Source: Acinetobacter sp. YWS30-1 (GTDB lineage Bacteria > Pseudomonadota > Gammaproteobacteria > Pseudomonadales > Moraxellaceae). Taken from it: a DNA stretch of 64,000 nucleotides. The notes beneath the pieces were generated by a model. That model saw nothing but the letters and a program-made list of their open reading frames with translations, was not told where the DNA came from and ran no database searches. Location of the stretch: the NCBI RefSeq assembly GCF_033558715.1, contig NZ_CP114606.1:2170001-2234000 (forward strand). The letters are read 5' to 3'. The stretch's first letter is position 1, and each line of letters opens with the position of its first letter. The position numbers and the translations under genes were made by a program. Below are positions 25,579-36,394 of this stretch, piece by piece.

Positions 25579-27483
25579 TTAGTTCGCTGGTAATGGCGGA
25601 GGAGTCATTGGACCATCAGTCGGTGTTACATCAATCACTGGATTGTCTGAAACATAAACTTTAGGTGGTTTTGGCTCACGACCTTCCATAATGTCACGAA
25701 TCTGTTCACGATCAATTGTTTCCCACTCAAGTAGCGCTTTCACCATGGCATGGGCAATATCTTTGTTATTTTCAAGGATATCGCGTGCAACCTTGTATTG
25801 CTCATCAATGATACGACGAACTTCCGCATCTACCTGTTGTTGGGTTGCTTCAGAAATCGTACGGGTTCCAATGCTACCCATAAATGACTGTTGAGAGTCA
25901 TCTTCATAGACCATGACACCTAACTTGTCCGACATACCATATTTGGTCACCATTGCACGTGCCATTTTAGTTGCACGTTCAAAGTCATTCGAAGCACCAG
26001 TCGACATCTGGTTAATGAAGACTTCCTCTGCGATACGACCACCGAACAGGATTGAAAGTTCATTCAACATCTTGTCTTTATAATGGCTGGTTTGATCAAA
26101 CTCAGGTAACTGCCAAGTGACACCCAATGCCCAACCACGCGGCATGATGGTCACTTTATGCACAGGGTCTGTACCTGGAAGCATTTCTGCCACAATCGCA
26201 TGACCTGCTTCATGGTAAGCCGTAGCACGACGCTCTTCTTCACGAAGTACCATCGATTTACGTTCAGGACCCATGTACAGTTTGTCTTTCGCATCTTCAA
26301 AGTCATGCATATCGACGGTGTTCTTGTTACGACGGGCAGCGAATAATGCTGCTTCGTTTACAAGGTTGGCCAACTGTGCACCTGAGAAGCCTGGCGTACC
26401 ACGAGCAAGAACTTTGACATCTACACCAGTAGTAGAAGGAAGTTTCTTCAAGTGTACATTCAGGATTTGCTCACGACCTTTAATATCTGGCAGACCTACC
26501 ATGACTTGACGGTCGAAACGACCTGGACGAAGTAAGGCTTTATCCAGTACATCAGCACGGTTAGTTGCAGCGATGACAATAATGCCTTCATTGCCTTCGA
26601 AACCATCCATTTCTACCAGCATCTGGTTCAGAGTCTGTTCACGTTCATCATGACCGCCACCTGTACCTGAACCACGATGACGACCGACTGCATCAATCTC
26701 ATCAATGAAGATGATACATGGTGCATGTCGTTTTGCCTGTTCGAACATGTCACGTACACGAGATGCACCGACACCCACAAACATTTCAACGAAGTCAGAA
26801 CCTGAGATACTAAAGAATGGAACTTTTGCTTCACCTGCAATGGCTTTAGCCAGCAAGGTTTTACCTGTACCTGGAGGACCCACCATCAGGACGCCCTTAG
26901 GAATAGTCGCACCCAAACGTTTGAATTTTGCAGGATCTTTCAGGAAGTCAACGATTTCAACCACTTCCTGTTTTGCTTCGTCACAACCCGCAACATCAGT
27001 AAATGTTACTTTGATCTGGTCTTCAGATAGCATTTTCGCTTTAGATTTACCAAAGCTCATTGGGCCATTCTTGCCGCCTGCACCGCCACCCATGTTGCGC
27101 ATAAAGAACATGAATAACAAAATGATTAGAAGCACAGGGAAACTTGCAATCAGCAATTGCATGAGCAAGCCTTGACGTTGAGGCGCTTCACCTTCAACGA
27201 CCACATTATTTTTAATCAGGCTTGGCATCAGTTCTGGGTCTTGAACTGCCGGGCGAATGCTTTCAAACTCTGAACCGTTTGATTTTTCACCGCGAATTCT
27301 TTCGCCATCAATTGTAACTTGTTTAATTTGGCCAGCATTGACCGCGGCAACAAACTCCGAATAGTTCATTGTAGTCGGTTGATTGCGGTCACTGACGTTG
27401 CTGAAGATTAACACCAGCACACCCAGTATCACGAGCCACAATACGGCATTCTTAAAAAGATCGCTCAAAGCTTTATTTCCCAT
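25579..27483 (-). CDS. ftsH: ATP-dependent zinc metalloprotease FtsH
   Basis: FtsH extracts and degrades inner-membrane and some cytoplasmic regulatory proteins (for example LpxC in enterobacteria). Two membrane helices (about residues 10-27 and 108-126) flank a periplasmic domain. The AAA+ module carries Walker A GPPGTGKT (about 204), Walker B IIFIDEID and the second region of homology. The M41 zinc motif HEAGH is near residue 427. The C-terminus is Pro-rich. At 634 residues it is normal length. Upstream on the same strand is rlmE (118-base gap), the widespread rlmE-ftsH pair. A terminator follows. Confidence 0.98.
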   Translation of the reverse strand: MGNKALSDLFKNAVLWLVILGVLVLIFSNVSDRNQPTTMNYSEFVAAVNAGQIKQVTIDGERIRGEKSNGSEFESIRPAVQDPELMPSLIKNNVVVEGEAPQRQGLLMQLLIASFPVLLIILLFMFFMRNMGGGAGGKNGPMSFGKSKAKMLSEDQIKVTFTDVAGCDEAKQEVVEIVDFLKDPAKFKRLGATIPKGVLMVGPPGTGKTLLAKAIAGEAKVPFFSISGSDFVEMFVGVGASRVRDMFEQAKRHAPCIIFIDEIDAVGRHRGSGTGGGHDEREQTLNQMLVEMDGFEGNEGIIVIAATNRADVLDKALLRPGRFDRQVMVGLPDIKGREQILNVHLKKLPSTTGVDVKVLARGTPGFSGAQLANLVNEAALFAARRNKNTVDMHDFEDAKDKLYMGPERKSMVLREEERRATAYHEAGHAIVAEMLPGTDPVHKVTIMPRGWALGVTWQLPEFDQTSHYKDKMLNELSILFGGRIAEEVFINQMSTGASNDFERATKMARAMVTKYGMSDKLGVMVYEDDSQQSFMGSIGTRTISEATQQQVDAEVRRIIDEQYKVARDILENNKDIAHAMVKALLEWETIDREQIRDIMEGREPKPPKVYVSDNPVIDVTPTDGPMTPPPLPAN

Positions 27484-27601
27484 TCCAATCTAATTTGATC
27501 ATGCCCTCGAAGGGTGACCTTAATCAATAAGCTGCAAATCAATTTGCAATAATGTAAAAACCTACAAAATGCACAATTTTTAACGTGTTGGCAAGTAAAC
27601 T

Positions 27602-28252
27602 TTATTTCAAAGCCTTCTTGCGCCCCTGTCCGACCAGAAACACTTCTTTCGAACGGGCACGTGATGCAGCAGGTTTAATCGTCTTCAATACATCAAAACT
27701 GTTGACGACTTCTTTACGAAATTCATCAAAACCTGAACCCTGGAATACTTTCACTACAAACTGTCCTTTCGGGCCGAGTACCTTGTTGGCAAAATCCAGA
27801 GCAAGTTCACATAAATAAATCTGACGTGGTTGATCTACAGCTCTATTACCTGATGTATTGGGGGCCATATCTGAAATTACAACGTCTACTGTGCGTCCGT
27901 TTAAAATATTTAACAATTTATCGAATACTTCTTGTTCACGGAAATCGCCCTGCAAGAAAGTCACATCAGGTAGCGCATCCATTTCCAAGATGTCTGATGC
28001 AATCACCAGACCTTTATCACCGACCAGTTTTCCGGCAATCTGGGACCAGCTTCCTGGGGCAGCACCCAAGTCCACTACAGTCATGCCGGGTTTGATAATG
28101 CCGTATTTTTCCTGAATTTCTAGCAACTTGTACGCAGCACGGGCACGATAACCTTCTTTTTGTGCTTTTTTCACATAAAAGTCATCAAGATGCTCTCTCA
28201 TCCACGCACGACTACTTTTAGATAACTTTTGGTTGGTAATGCGTGTTGCCAT
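27602..28252 (-). CDS. rlmE: 23S rRNA 2'-O-methyltransferase RlmE (FtsJ/RrmJ)
   Basis: RlmE methylates U2552 of 23S rRNA in the late 50S subunit using S-adenosylmethionine. The 216-residue protein shows the N-terminal basic segment, then [13 protein letters not shown] (about 36-48), the SAM motif [13 protein letters not shown] (about 60-72), the catalytic K-D-K-E residues, with D in SDMAPNTSG (about 131), and [12 protein letters not shown]. The start follows AGAGAG. It is divergent from yhbY, an arrangement also seen in Pseudomonas and enterics, and linked to ribosome assembly. ftsH follows on the same strand. Confidence 0.97.
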   Translation of the reverse strand: MATRITNQKLSKSSRAWMREHLDDFYVKKAQKEGYRARAAYKLLEIQEKYGIIKPGMTVVDLGAAPGSWSQIAGKLVGDKGLVIASDILEMDALPDVTFLQGDFREQEVFDKLLNILNGRTVDVVISDMAPNTSGNRAVDQPRQIYLCELALDFANKVLGPKGQFVVKVFQGSGFDEFRKEVVNSFDVLKTIKPAASRARSKEVFLVGQGRKKALK

Positions 28253-28410
28253 AACTCTCTAAATAAAAAAAACTTCTAATGATTCATTGTACGTGAAAAA
28301 CACATTTTTTGCAGTATACATGTGTATCTAAATCTGAGTATTCCGGTGTGATTTCCGATTATTTACAAGTGATTATTTCCTGAGAATTTACAGCGTTTGT
28401 TTTTCGCTTT

Positions 28411-28419
28411 TGCTATACT
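28411..28419 (+). promoter_or_regulatory. Extended -10 promoter of yhbY
   Basis: TGC immediately precedes TATACT. The -35 region is poor. The start of transcription would be about 28426, giving a short leader before the ATG at 28449. Confidence 0.6.
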
Positions 28420-28448
28420 AAGCCGTTTTAAAAATCAGGTTATCTCTC

Positions 28449-28772
28449 ATGGCGTCTTTATCTATTCAGGAACGTAAGCGTTTACGTCAAATTGGACATG
28501 CATTAAACCCGGTTGTAATGCTTGGTGACAAAGGCTTAACTGAATCTGTAGTTGAAGAGCTAAATCGTGCCCTTAATGATCACGAACTCATTAAAGTAAA
28601 AGTGGTGGCTGAAGACCGTGAAGCACGTGCAGCACTCATTGCTGAACTTTCAGAAACTACAGGTGCTGAAGTGGTACAAACTATTGGTAAAATTGCGCTG
28701 CTTTACAAGAAAGCTCCAAAGCAAAACCAGAAGTTATCCAATCTTGTCCGTTTTGCCCATCTTTCTAACTAA
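28449..28772 (+). CDS. yhbY: YhbY-type ribosome-assembly RNA-binding protein (CRM domain)
   Basis: The 107-residue protein is one CRM domain with the family signature VVMLGDKGLTESVVEEL (about 22-38), including the GxxG-type loop, and KVKVVAEDREAR. It binds pre-50S particles. Divergent orientation from rlmE is widely conserved. The DOMON-like gene follows after 11 bases and is probably in the same transcript. Confidence 0.92.
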   Translation: MASLSIQERKRLRQIGHALNPVVMLGDKGLTESVVEELNRALNDHELIKVKVVAEDREARAALIAELSETTGAEVVQTIGKIALLYKKAPKQNQKLSNLVRFAHLSN

Positions 28773-28783
28773 GTACAGGATTT

Positions 28784-29323
28784 ATGGCCAGTTACGAACT
28801 CAGCGCATTTGATCGCCGTTTTCAGGCAATCTCATTGGTCGGTGCCATCGAACAGCAAAATCCATGCAGCTTGAATGTCGGATTTTGGTTGCGTGATCCC
28901 AACCAGTACGTGCTGTGGCCAGAAATGGTTACTGCACATCCCCGTCGTGATTTTTTGTGGGAACAGACCTGCTTTGAAATCTTTATCGGGGTTCAGGGTG
29001 AAGATTATTATCGCGAAATCAATCTTTCCCCTTCTCAGGCTTGGCAAGCCTATCAGTTTGAGGAATATCGCTATCCGGAAGATATGCCGCCACCTGCTGC
29101 ATACGATATCGAACTGAATCAGCTTAAACGTACCCATTATGGTCTGAATGTCAGTCTGGATCTGACCGAGTTTATGGTTGAGCATAAACTTAAATGGGCA
29201 GACCTGTTTATTGGTCTGACAGCAGTATTAAAAACCTCACAAGGTGATCAATACTTTGCGATGCAGCACAGCAGCCCAGAAGCAGACTTCCACAATAAAC
29301 GGGATTGGCTGCATGTCTTTTAA
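28784..29323 (+). CDS. DOMON-like domain protein, type 9 family
   Basis: The 179-residue protein is a single beta-sandwich with features of the DOMON-like (type 9) family. These include LRDPNQYVLWPE, WEQTCFEIFIGV and YYREINLSPSQAWQAYQFEEYR (in part), then a C-terminal WADLFIGLTAV / FAMQHSSPEADFHNKRDW motif with the conserved HxxxxxDFHN end. Related domains bind sugars or haem; the role here is unknown. There is no signal peptide. It starts 11 bases after the yhbY stop, with CAGGA just upstream. Confidence 0.8.
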   Translation: MASYELSAFDRRFQAISLVGAIEQQNPCSLNVGFWLRDPNQYVLWPEMVTAHPRRDFLWEQTCFEIFIGVQGEDYYREINLSPSQAWQAYQFEEYRYPEDMPPPAAYDIELNQLKRTHYGLNVSLDLTEFMVEHKLKWADLFIGLTAVLKTSQGDQYFAMQHSSPEADFHNKRDWLHVF

Positions 29324-29360
29324 TGCAGATTAAAAGCATTTGCTGGATAACAAAGATATT

Positions 29361-29394
29361 AAAAAACGTGAGCATTAAAGTCTCACGTTTTTTT
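29361..29394. terminator. Terminator after yhbY-DOMON unit
   Basis: AACGTGAG / CTCACGTT stem with a 9-base loop, six A before, seven T after. Confidence 0.85.
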
Positions 29395-29599
29395 ATGGGC
29401 TTTTCCGGCTCATCCGCTCAAAGTTCGCTGTTATAGCTTGAAGAAAATATTTTTCTGTATTTTCTCTACGTAGATTCAGGTCAATATTAAATTGAAATAA
29501 TTAGCCTGCTCTCAACACTTAGGGCTGGCTATTTTGATAATGATTTAAACGTTATTTAAGCTGATAGACTAAGAGTTCATTTTAATTGTTTTCAACATT

Positions 29600-29824
29600 T
29601 TAGTGATGTAAGCGGTAATTGTCCTGCACTGATTTTACCGCGGCATAAAAAATTACAGTTAACGTGAAGATGATCAGGATAATCGTTCCAAAAGTTAGTC
29701 CAAAGAATCCCAGACATAACATCATCACACCGAGATAAAGTGCACGCATCAACCAACTTTCCAGATTAAGCATCATAATCAGCGTCAGTAAACAAAGTAC
29801 ACCTACAAAATAATGCTGCTGCAT
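29600..29824 (-). CDS. Small orphan membrane protein, 74 residues
   Basis: I do not recognise this protein. Two or three membrane helices fill it (about residues 7-25, 28-42, 46-66), with almost no polar loop and a histidine-containing C-terminal tail. A GGGG stretch just ahead of the ATG on the minus strand may serve as RBS. The 276 bases between it and the DOMON-like gene hold nothing that I can identify beyond that gene's terminator. The downstream direction on its own strand is non-coding. Confidence 0.55.
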   Translation of the reverse strand: MQQHYFVGVLCLLTLIMMLNLESWLMRALYLGVMMLCLGFFGLTFGTIILIIFTLTVIFYAAVKSVQDNYRLHH

Positions 29825-29864
29825 CGTGACCCCCTTTCATTATTATTGTGAGTCCGTTTTGCCT

Positions 29865-29900
29865 CAAAAAGATAAAGGAGAACGTATCCAGTTCTCCTTT
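29865..29900 (-). terminator. Terminator after the coiled-coil protein gene
   Basis: AAAGGAGAAC / GTTCTCCTTT perfect 10-base stem with a 7-base loop. On the minus strand T-rich sequence follows. Confidence 0.8.
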
Positions 29901-29926
29901 CATGCAATTTAAATCAGCGGCTTCCC

Positions 29927-30415
29927 TTAACTCTTCAGCTCAGGGCTTTTTTCTGAACTTTCAGCTTTTACCATGGGTTTGACCTTTTTTAGAACTTCAA
30001 TGGTACTGTCTTTTGAGCGCTTGAATGTACCAGTCAGATGCTCTTTATGTTTGGTCGAGATCTGGCTGACATCTTCTTTCAGTTCCTTACCCATATTGGA
30101 TAAGTCTTCAATGACTGCAGTAAATTCGGTTTTGATAAAGCTGGTTAATTCAGTCAGTTCTTTTTGCGAACCAAATAACTGCTCTTTCAAAGTATCGATC
30201 CGTTGCAACAGATCCTGTTTCAACTGACGTAACTGCTCCTGCACAGTATCACCCAGCTGTTTCGCTTCGACTTCAAGTTTCTCTTTGCTTTCTTCGATGG
30301 TTTCCACCACCTGTTCTTTGGCTTCAGCTGCTACTTTTTCAAGCTGTTCAGTCGTTTCTGAAACCACGGTATTGATCTTTTTCTTGGATTGGGAAGATTT
30401 CGCTGCTGTAGTCAT
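29927..30415 (-). CDS. Coiled-coil, apolipoprotein/phasin-like protein
   Basis: The 162-residue protein is almost entirely alpha-helical and rich in Lys, Glu, Gln, Thr and Ser. Continuous heptad-like repeats run from about residue 15 to 130 (KVAAEAKEQVVETIEESKEKLEVEAKQL and similar). It resembles phasins, apolipoprotein-like amphipathic helices or late-embryogenesis-type proteins, but no specific motif decides between them. The tail is Lys/Pro/Ser-rich. I chose the ATG giving MTTAAKSS because AGGA lies about 10 bases upstream; a longer frame starts 33 bases earlier. Monocistronic, divergent from carA. Stress protection or granule binding is speculation. Confidence 0.65.
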   Translation of the reverse strand: MTTAAKSSQSKKKINTVVSETTEQLEKVAAEAKEQVVETIEESKEKLEVEAKQLGDTVQEQLRQLKQDLLQRIDTLKEQLFGSQKELTELTSFIKTEFTAVIEDLSNMGKELKEDVSQISTKHKEHLTGTFKRSKDSTIEVLKKVKPMVKAESSEKSPELKS

Positions 30416-30586
30416 GTGTCTTATTCCTATAGTTATATTACGACTCATCCATATTAGTAGTTTTGATAAAAATTAAGATTTGATTTGTTAGACAATTCTT
30501 AATTGCTTACATTTTTTTCGTTGTTCGTAAAACAGACTTTCAAGCAAAAAGCAAGCCATTTATCTCATACTTTTGCTGTAAAGCTA

Positions 30587-30616
30587 TTGGACTTGGGGGG
30601 TGGTTCTGCGTATAAT
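30587..30616 (+). promoter_or_regulatory. Sigma-70 promoter of carA
   Basis: TTGGAC and a perfect TATAAT are separated by 18 bases. The start would be near 30623, giving a leader of about 100 bases before the carA start codon. Confidence 0.8.
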
Positions 30617-30631
30617 GCCGTGTTAAGTTCA

Positions 30632-30699
30632 AGCGAGCAGACATAGGAGGGTAGGTTTAAAAATTAACCTTCCTTTTTTTTCGTCTACTCGCTTTTTTA
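30632..30699 (+). promoter_or_regulatory. carA leader hairpin with U-run (candidate attenuator)
   Basis: AGCGAG-C-AGAC (30632-30642) pairs with GTCT-A-CTCGCT (30683-30693), leaving one mismatch, and six T follow directly. The loop contains a smaller AGGTT/AACCT hairpin and a run of eight T. This is the form of an intrinsic terminator, yet it sits inside the carA leader, between promoter and start codon. No leader peptide is evident. Confidence 0.6.
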
Positions 30700-30724
30700 C
30701 AGCCTAAATTTCAGGAGCTTTGGT

Positions 30725-31864
30725 TTGAGCACCCCAGCAATTTTAGCCCTTGCCGACGGAACTATCTTTAAAGGTACTTCAATTGGCGCATCGGGTTGTA
30801 CGACTGGTGAAGTCGTTTTCAACACTGCCATGACTGGCTATCAAGAAATTTTGACTGATCCTAGTTATGCACAGCAGCTTGTAACGCTAACTTACCCACA
30901 TATCGGTAACACAGGTTGCAACGAAGAAGACGCTGAATCAGGTCGTATTCATAAAGTATGGGCAAACGGTTTAATTATCCGTGACCTTCCTTTACTACAT
31001 AGTAACTTCCGTGCGAATCAATCACTCGGTGATTATTTAAAACAGCACAATGTAGTTGCCATTGCTGACATCGACACGCGACGATTAACTCGAATTTTGC
31101 GTGATAAAGGTGCACAAAACGGTTGTATCCTTGCGGGTGAAAACATCACTGAAGAAGAAGCAGTCGAAAAAGCACGTGCATTCGGTGGTTTAAGTGGTTT
31201 AGACCTTGCGAAAGAATGCTGTGATCCGACCGGTTTCGAATGGACTGAAGGCTCATGGGCACTTGGCAAAGGCTTTACTCAACCTGAACTTAAATTCCAT
31301 GTGGTTGCATACGACTACGGTGTCAAAACCAACATCTTGCGTATGCTCGCAGACCGCGGCTGTAAATTGACTGTGGTGCCTGCACAAACTCCTGCTGAAA
31401 AAGTACTTGCGTTAAATCCAGATGGCGTATTCCTGTCAAATGGTCCTGGCGATCCAGCTGCATGTGACTACGCAATTGAAGCTGTAAAAACAATTGTTGA
31501 AACAACTGAAATTCCAGTATTTGGTATCTGCTTAGGTCACCAGATTCTTGCTCTTGCATCGGGTGCTAAAACGGTAAAAATGCCGCACGGTCACCATGGC
31601 GCTAACCATCCTGTACAGAATATCGAAACTGGTACAGTGATGATTACTTCTCAAAACCACGGCTTCGCAGTGGATGAAAGCACCTTGCCTGCGGTATTGC
31701 GTGTGACTCATCGCTCACTGTTTGATGGTACAAACCAAGGTATCCATCGTACAGACAAACCTGCGTTCAGCTTCCAGGGTCACCCTGAAGCAAGCCCTGG
31801 TCCACATGACTGCGCACCATTGTTCGATCATTTCATCGAACTTATCGAAGCATCTAAGAAGTAA
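30725..31864 (+). CDS. carA: Carbamoyl-phosphate synthase small subunit
   Basis: CarA is the glutamine amidotransferase subunit that feeds ammonia to CarB for carbamoyl phosphate, used for both pyrimidines and arginine. The 379-residue protein has an N-terminal CPSase domain (about 1-150) and a class I glutaminase domain with the nucleophile Cys269 in GICLGHQ and the His/Glu pair in GHPEASPGP (about 353). The start is TTG at 30725, set by the AGGAG about 8 bases upstream; no ATG fits. It is followed by carB after 13 bases. The leader contains a possible attenuator. Confidence 0.97.
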   Translation: MSTPAILALADGTIFKGTSIGASGCTTGEVVFNTAMTGYQEILTDPSYAQQLVTLTYPHIGNTGCNEEDAESGRIHKVWANGLIIRDLPLLHSNFRANQSLGDYLKQHNVVAIADIDTRRLTRILRDKGAQNGCILAGENITEEEAVEKARAFGGLSGLDLAKECCDPTGFEWTEGSWALGKGFTQPELKFHVVAYDYGVKTNILRMLADRGCKLTVVPAQTPAEKVLALNPDGVFLSNGPGDPAACDYAIEAVKTIVETTEIPVFGICLGHQILALASGAKTVKMPHGHHGANHPVQNIETGTVMITSQNHGFAVDESTLPAVLRVTHRSLFDGTNQGIHRTDKPAFSFQGHPEASPGPHDCAPLFDHFIELIEASKK

Positions 31865-31877
31865 TTAAGGAAGCATC

Positions 31878-34800
31878 ATGGCTAAACGTACTGACATTAA
31901 AAGCATCTTGATCATTGGTGCTGGTCCGATCGTCATCGGTCAAGCATGTGAGTTTGACTACTCAGGTGCTCAAGCATGTAAAGCGCTTCGTGAAGAAGGC
32001 TACCGCGTTATTCTGGTGAACTCTAACCCAGCGACCATTATGACCGACCCTGCAATGGCAGATGCGACGTATATCGAACCGATTACCTGGCAGACTGTTG
32101 CAGCAATCATTGAAAAAGAACGTCCAGATGCTGTGCTTCCAACGATGGGTGGCCAGACTGCACTGAACTGTGCCCTTGCACTGGATGCCAACGGTATTCT
32201 TGAAAAATACAACGTTGAACTGATCGGCGCGACCAAAGAAGCGATCGAAAAAGCAGAAGACCGCAAACTGTTTGACGAAGCAATGCGTAAAATTGGTCTG
32301 GAATGTCCAAAAGCGGCTATTGCTGAATCTATGGAAGAAGCACTTGAGATTCAAGCGCGCTTCGGTTTCCCTGTAATTATCCGTCCATCATTCACGATGG
32401 GTGGTTCAGGCGGTGGTATTGCTTACAACCGTGAAGAATTCCTGGAAATCTGTGAACGTGGTTTCGACCTCTCTCCTACTCACCAGTTACTGATCGATGA
32501 ATCACTGATTGGCTGGAAAGAGTACGAGATGGAAGTTGTTCGTGACAAAAACGACAACTGTATCATTGTATGTGCGATCGAAAACTTCGACCCAATGGGC
32601 GTACACACAGGTGACTCGATCACTGTTGCGCCTGCACAAACACTGACTGATAAAGAATACCAGTTAATGCGTAATGCATCTTTAGCGGTTCTTCGTGAAA
32701 TCGGTGTTGAAACAGGTGGTTCTAACGTTCAGTTCGGTATTAACCCGAAAGATGGCCGTATGGTAATCATCGAGATGAACCCACGTGTATCGCGTTCATC
32801 TGCACTGGCATCTAAAGCCACTGGTTTCCCGATTGCGAAAATCGCAGCGAAACTGGCTGTTGGTTATACCCTTGATGAACTGAAAAATGACATCACTGGC
32901 GGTACGACTCCAGCATCATTCGAACCGGCAATTGACTACGTTGTTACCAAGATTCCACGTTTCAACTTCGAAAAATTCCCGCAAGCTGATGCAACACTGA
33001 CTACACAGATGAAATCTGTAGGTGAAGTCATGGCGATCGGCCGTAACTTCCAGGAATCTGTGAACAAAGCACTTCGCGGTCTTGAAGTTGGCGCTACTGG
33101 TTTTGATGAAAAAATCGAAGTGGGTACTGAAGGTGCACGCGAGAAGATTCTTCAAGAACTTAAAGTTCCAGGTCCAGAACGTATCTGGTATGTGGCTGAT
33201 GCATTCCGTCACGGTTTCACTCTAGACGAAGTATTTGCGGCAACCAACATCGACCGCTGGTTCCTGATTCAGATCGAAGACATCGTTAAAACTGAAGAAC
33301 AAATCAAATCTTTAGGTTTTGGTGATCTTAACGCTGACAATATCCGTTCATTTAAACGTAAAGGTTTATCTGACCACCGTATTGCCAACCTGATGGGTAT
33401 TTCACAAAAACAATTCCGTAAGCACCGTTGGAACCTGGGCGTCACTCCAGTCTACAAACGTGTGGATACATGTGCAGCAGAGTTTGAATCTGATACTGCT
33501 TATATGTACTCAACTTATGACGAAGAGTGTGAATCTAATCCGTCTAACCGTGACAAGATCATGGTAATTGGTGGTGGTCCTAACCGTATCGGTCAAGGTA
33601 TCGAGTTCGATTACTGCTGTGTACATGCTGCTTTGGCAATGCGTGATGACGGTTATGAAACCATCATGGTGAACTGTAACCCTGAAACGGTTTCAACTGA
33701 CTATGACACGTCTGACCGTCTGTACTTCGAACCGATTACACTTGAAGACGTTCTTGAAATCGTACGTACTGAAAAACCGAAAGGCATTATCGTGCAGTAC
33801 GGCGGTCAAACTCCACTGAAACTGGCTCGTGCTTTGGAAGAAGCTGGTGCGCCAATTATCGGTACATCTCCTGATGCCATTGACCGTGCAGAAGACCGTG
33901 AACGTTTCCAACAAATGATTCAACGTTTGCAACTTCGTCAACCGAACAACAGCATCGTAAAATCTGCTGAAGAAGGTATGGCTGAAGCAGCGAAAGTTGG
34001 CTACCCATTAGTGGTACGTCCTTCTTATGTGCTTGGTGGTCGTGCGATGGAAATCGTATACAACGACGAAGAATTAAAACGCTACTTACGTGATGCTGTA
34101 CAAGCATCGAATGAGGCGCCTGTTCTTCTGGATCACTTCCTTGATGATGCGATTGAAGTTGACGTGGACTGCGTATCTGACGGTAAAGACGTGGTGATCG
34201 GCGGTATTATGCAGCACATTGAACAAGCCGGTATTCACTCTGGTGACTCTGCATGTTCGATTCCTCCATATTCATTGTCTGAAGACGTGCAAAACGAAAT
34301 GCGTCGTCAAACCATCGCTATGGCTAAAGAGCTTGGCGTTGTAGGCTTGATGAACGTTCAGTTTGCAGTTAAAGGTGATGATGTTTACATTCTGGAAGTG
34401 AACCCTCGTGCTTCTCGTACGGTTCCGTTCGTTTCTAAATGTATCGGTGAATCTTTAGCAAAAGTAGCTGCACGTTGTATGGCTGGCCAATCTCTTGAGT
34501 CTCAAGGCTTTACCAAAGAGATTATCCCTGCTCACTTCTCTGTGAAAGAAGCAGTATTCCCATTCAACAAATTCCCTGGTGTTGACCCGATCCTTGGCCC
34601 TGAAATGAAATCTACAGGTGAAGTGATGGGTGTTGGTAAAACATTTGGTGAGGCATTCTACAAAGCTGTTCTAGGCTCTAACGATCGTTTACCAGGTCTG
34701 CCAACTGAAGGCGAAGTGAAACATGCATTCATCTCTGTACGTGATTCTGATAAACCACGTGCGGTAGGTATTGCGAAGCAGCTTGCTGACTTCGGCTTCA

Positions 34801-35108
34801 AGATTCTTGCGACTGGCGGCACATACGATGTGATTAAAGCTGCAGGTATTGAATGTGAACGTGTAAATAAAGTAACCGAAGGCCGTCCAAACATTGTAGA
34901 CCGCTTGAAAAATGGTGAAATTCACCTCATTATCAATACCACTGAAGGTAAACAAGCTCAGCAGGATTCATTCTCGATCCGTCGCTCTGCGCTTCAAGGT
35001 AAGGTATACCATACCACTACCCTGAATGGTGCTGATGCTGTATGCCAAGCTTTAGCAATTAAATTGCCGATGGATGTATATCGTTTGCAAGATTTAACAG
35101 TAGGTTAA
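31878..35108 (+). CDS. carB: Carbamoyl-phosphate synthase large subunit
   Basis: The 1076-residue enzyme makes carbamoyl phosphate from bicarbonate, two ATP and ammonia delivered by CarA. Two homologous ATP-grasp halves (about 1-400 and 555-935) are joined by an oligomerisation domain. Each half has the nucleotide-binding glycine-rich loop ([27 protein letters not shown]). The C-terminal MGS-like allosteric domain (about 940-1076), with ATGGTYDVI, binds UMP/ornithine in E. coli. AAGGA precedes the ATG. It is in one transcript with carA. A terminator separates it from greA. Confidence 0.98.
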   Translation: MAKRTDIKSILIIGAGPIVIGQACEFDYSGAQACKALREEGYRVILVNSNPATIMTDPAMADATYIEPITWQTVAAIIEKERPDAVLPTMGGQTALNCALALDANGILEKYNVELIGATKEAIEKAEDRKLFDEAMRKIGLECPKAAIAESMEEALEIQARFGFPVIIRPSFTMGGSGGGIAYNREEFLEICERGFDLSPTHQLLIDESLIGWKEYEMEVVRDKNDNCIIVCAIENFDPMGVHTGDSITVAPAQTLTDKEYQLMRNASLAVLREIGVETGGSNVQFGINPKDGRMVIIEMNPRVSRSSALASKATGFPIAKIAAKLAVGYTLDELKNDITGGTTPASFEPAIDYVVTKIPRFNFEKFPQADATLTTQMKSVGEVMAIGRNFQESVNKALRGLEVGATGFDEKIEVGTEGAREKILQELKVPGPERIWYVADAFRHGFTLDEVFAATNIDRWFLIQIEDIVKTEEQIKSLGFGDLNADNIRSFKRKGLSDHRIANLMGISQKQFRKHRWNLGVTPVYKRVDTCAAEFESDTAYMYSTYDEECESNPSNRDKIMVIGGGPNRIGQGIEFDYCCVHAALAMRDDGYETIMVNCNPETVSTDYDTSDRLYFEPITLEDVLEIVRTEKPKGIIVQYGGQTPLKLARALEEAGAPIIGTSPDAIDRAEDRERFQQMIQRLQLRQPNNSIVKSAEEGMAEAAKVGYPLVVRPSYVLGGRAMEIVYNDEELKRYLRDAVQASNEAPVLLDHFLDDAIEVDVDCVSDGKDVVIGGIMQHIEQAGIHSGDSACSIPPYSLSEDVQNEMRRQTIAMAKELGVVGLMNVQFAVKGDDVYILEVNPRASRTVPFVSKCIGESLAKVAARCMAGQSLESQGFTKEIIPAHFSVKEAVFPFNKFPGVDPILGPEMKSTGEVMGVGKTFGEAFYKAVLGSNDRLPGLPTEGEVKHAFISVRDSDKPRAVGIAKQLADFGFKILATGGTYDVIKAAGIECERVNKVTEGRPNIVDRLKNGEIHLIINTTEGKQAQQDSFSIRRSALQGKVYHTTTLNGADAVCQALAIKLPMDVYRLQDLTVG

Positions 35109-35122
35109 TTCGTTACTGAGAA

Positions 35123-35155
35123 GTCCCGTCACCTTCTCGGTGGCGGGCTTTTTTT
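35123..35155 (+). terminator. Terminator after carB
   Basis: CCCGTCACC / GGTGGCGGG stem (one G-U pair), short loop, seven T. Confidence 0.88.
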
Positions 35156-35193
35156 CATTTATAGACTTTCATTTTTATTACTGAGGGACAACT

Positions 35194-35670
35194 ATGCAAC
35201 GTTATCCTATGACTCCCGAAGGCAAACTTGCCTTAGAGAAAGAATTACACCAACTGAAAACTGTGGATCGTCCACGTATTACTGCAGCGATTGCAGAGGC
35301 ACGTGAGCATGGGGATTTAAAAGAAAACGCGGAATATCATGCTGCGCGTGAGCAGCAAGGTTTCTGTGAAGGCCGTATTCAGGACATCGAAGGTAAACTG
35401 GGCGCTTGCCAGGTGATTGATGTTAAAGAACTGGAGCAAAACGGTCGTGTAGTTTTTGGTGTCACTGTGACTATTGAGAATCTAGACACTGAAGAACGCA
35501 AAACTTACAAAATCGTAGGTGATGATGAAGCAGACTTTAAGATCAACAAGATCTCTGTGAACTCTCCGATCGCGCGTGGCCTGCTGGGTAAAAACGAAGG
35601 CGACGATGTGAAAATCGTGACACCACAAGGTGAAGTCGAATACGAAATTGTAAGCGTTGAATATATCTAA
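35194..35670 (+). CDS. greA: Transcription elongation factor GreA
   Basis: The 158-residue paralogue of GreB acts on short backtracks of RNA polymerase. The N-terminal coiled coil includes the acidic tip region in [15 protein letters not shown] (about 44-58). The FKBP-like C-domain has [14 protein letters not shown] (about 125-138) and [11 protein letters not shown]. GreA lacks the basic patch seen in GreB at 1119-1613. A GAGGGA-type RBS precedes the ATG. carA-carB-greA order matches Pseudomonas, but here a terminator sits before greA. Confidence 0.97.
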   Translation: MQRYPMTPEGKLALEKELHQLKTVDRPRITAAIAEAREHGDLKENAEYHAAREQQGFCEGRIQDIEGKLGACQVIDVKELEQNGRVVFGVTVTIENLDTEERKTYKIVGDDEADFKINKISVNSPIARGLLGKNEGDDVKIVTPQGEVEYEIVSVEYI

Positions 35671-35698
35671 TTTTTAACTAGATATTTTAGGCTGTAAG

Positions 35699-35722
35699 AC
35701 CCCTCAGATGAGGGGTTTTTTA
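35699..35722 (+). terminator. Terminator after greA
   Basis: ACCCCTC / GAGGGGT stem with short loop and six T. Confidence 0.88.
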
Positions 35723-35747
35723 TTGAGCCTAGAAATTCCCATCGATT

Positions 35748-36329
35748 TTATTTTAAGAAGCCAGATGCCAAGGCTTCAAATGCCTGTAAAGCCTGAGGTA
35801 AGACCTGTGCAGGATCCTCACTAGAAGCGACCCATAGTGCTGCATTCATTGCTGCACCATTTAGCAAGACTGCCGCAGCAAGTGCATCAACTGGTTTTAA
35901 TCTACCTTCAACCAGTAACTGTTCTACGCATTCACGTGTCGACTGCAGGCATTTATTTTGACTTGGCCAATGTGCGGGGTCCCCTAATACTGCCGGACCA
36001 TCACGTAGCACAATCCGTTGGAACTCAGCATTTAAAGCATGTTCGATATAGGTACGCCCTTCAAGCATCAATCCCTCCCATAGATCATCAGGCTGCTCCA
36101 GATGTTGCCCGGCATATTCAGCCATTTCTGAATCAATCTGATCGACCACGGCAGCAAATAAGCCCTTTTTATCACCAAAATGATGGTATAGCGCACCCCG
36201 GGTTAGCCCTGCTTCTGCCGTGAGCTTATCCATGGAAGTGTCCGCATAACCGTATTCAGCAAATGCACGACGTGCGACTTCTATGAGTTTTTTGCGGGTT
36301 TCCGCCATTTTTTGTTCACGTACAGACAT
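35748..36329 (-). CDS. TetR-family repressor
   Basis: The 193-residue protein has a classical TetR N-terminal helix-turn-helix (about 10-57: KLIEVARRAFAEYGYADTSMDKLTAEAGLTRGALYHHFGDKKGLF, shown here in part), then an all-helical ligand domain. It is divergent from a RidA-like gene (36468). Two palindromes at 36361-36389 and 36395-36411 lie between the start codons, so it very likely represses both itself and that gene. The ligand is unknown. It is complete, with ATG start, and its RBS is not strong. Confidence 0.9.
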   Translation of the reverse strand: MSVREQKMAETRKKLIEVARRAFAEYGYADTSMDKLTAEAGLTRGALYHHFGDKKGLFAAVVDQIDSEMAEYAGQHLEQPDDLWEGLMLEGRTYIEHALNAEFQRIVLRDGPAVLGDPAHWPSQNKCLQSTRECVEQLLVEGRLKPVDALAAAVLLNGAAMNAALWVASSEDPAQVLPQALQAFEALASGFLK

Positions 36330-36360
36330 ATGTTGTTTCCATCAGCATTGTGAAAAATTT

Positions 36361-36389
36361 TAATTGACATACGCTTCGTATGTCAATTA
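36361..36389. promoter_or_regulatory. Operator 1 for the divergent TetR regulator
   Basis: A perfect 29-base inverted repeat: 13-base arms TAATTGACATACG / CGTATGTCAATTA around CTT. The core ACATACG-N3-CGTATGT is repeated in operator 2. Confidence 0.8.
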
Positions 36390-36394
36390 TGTTT

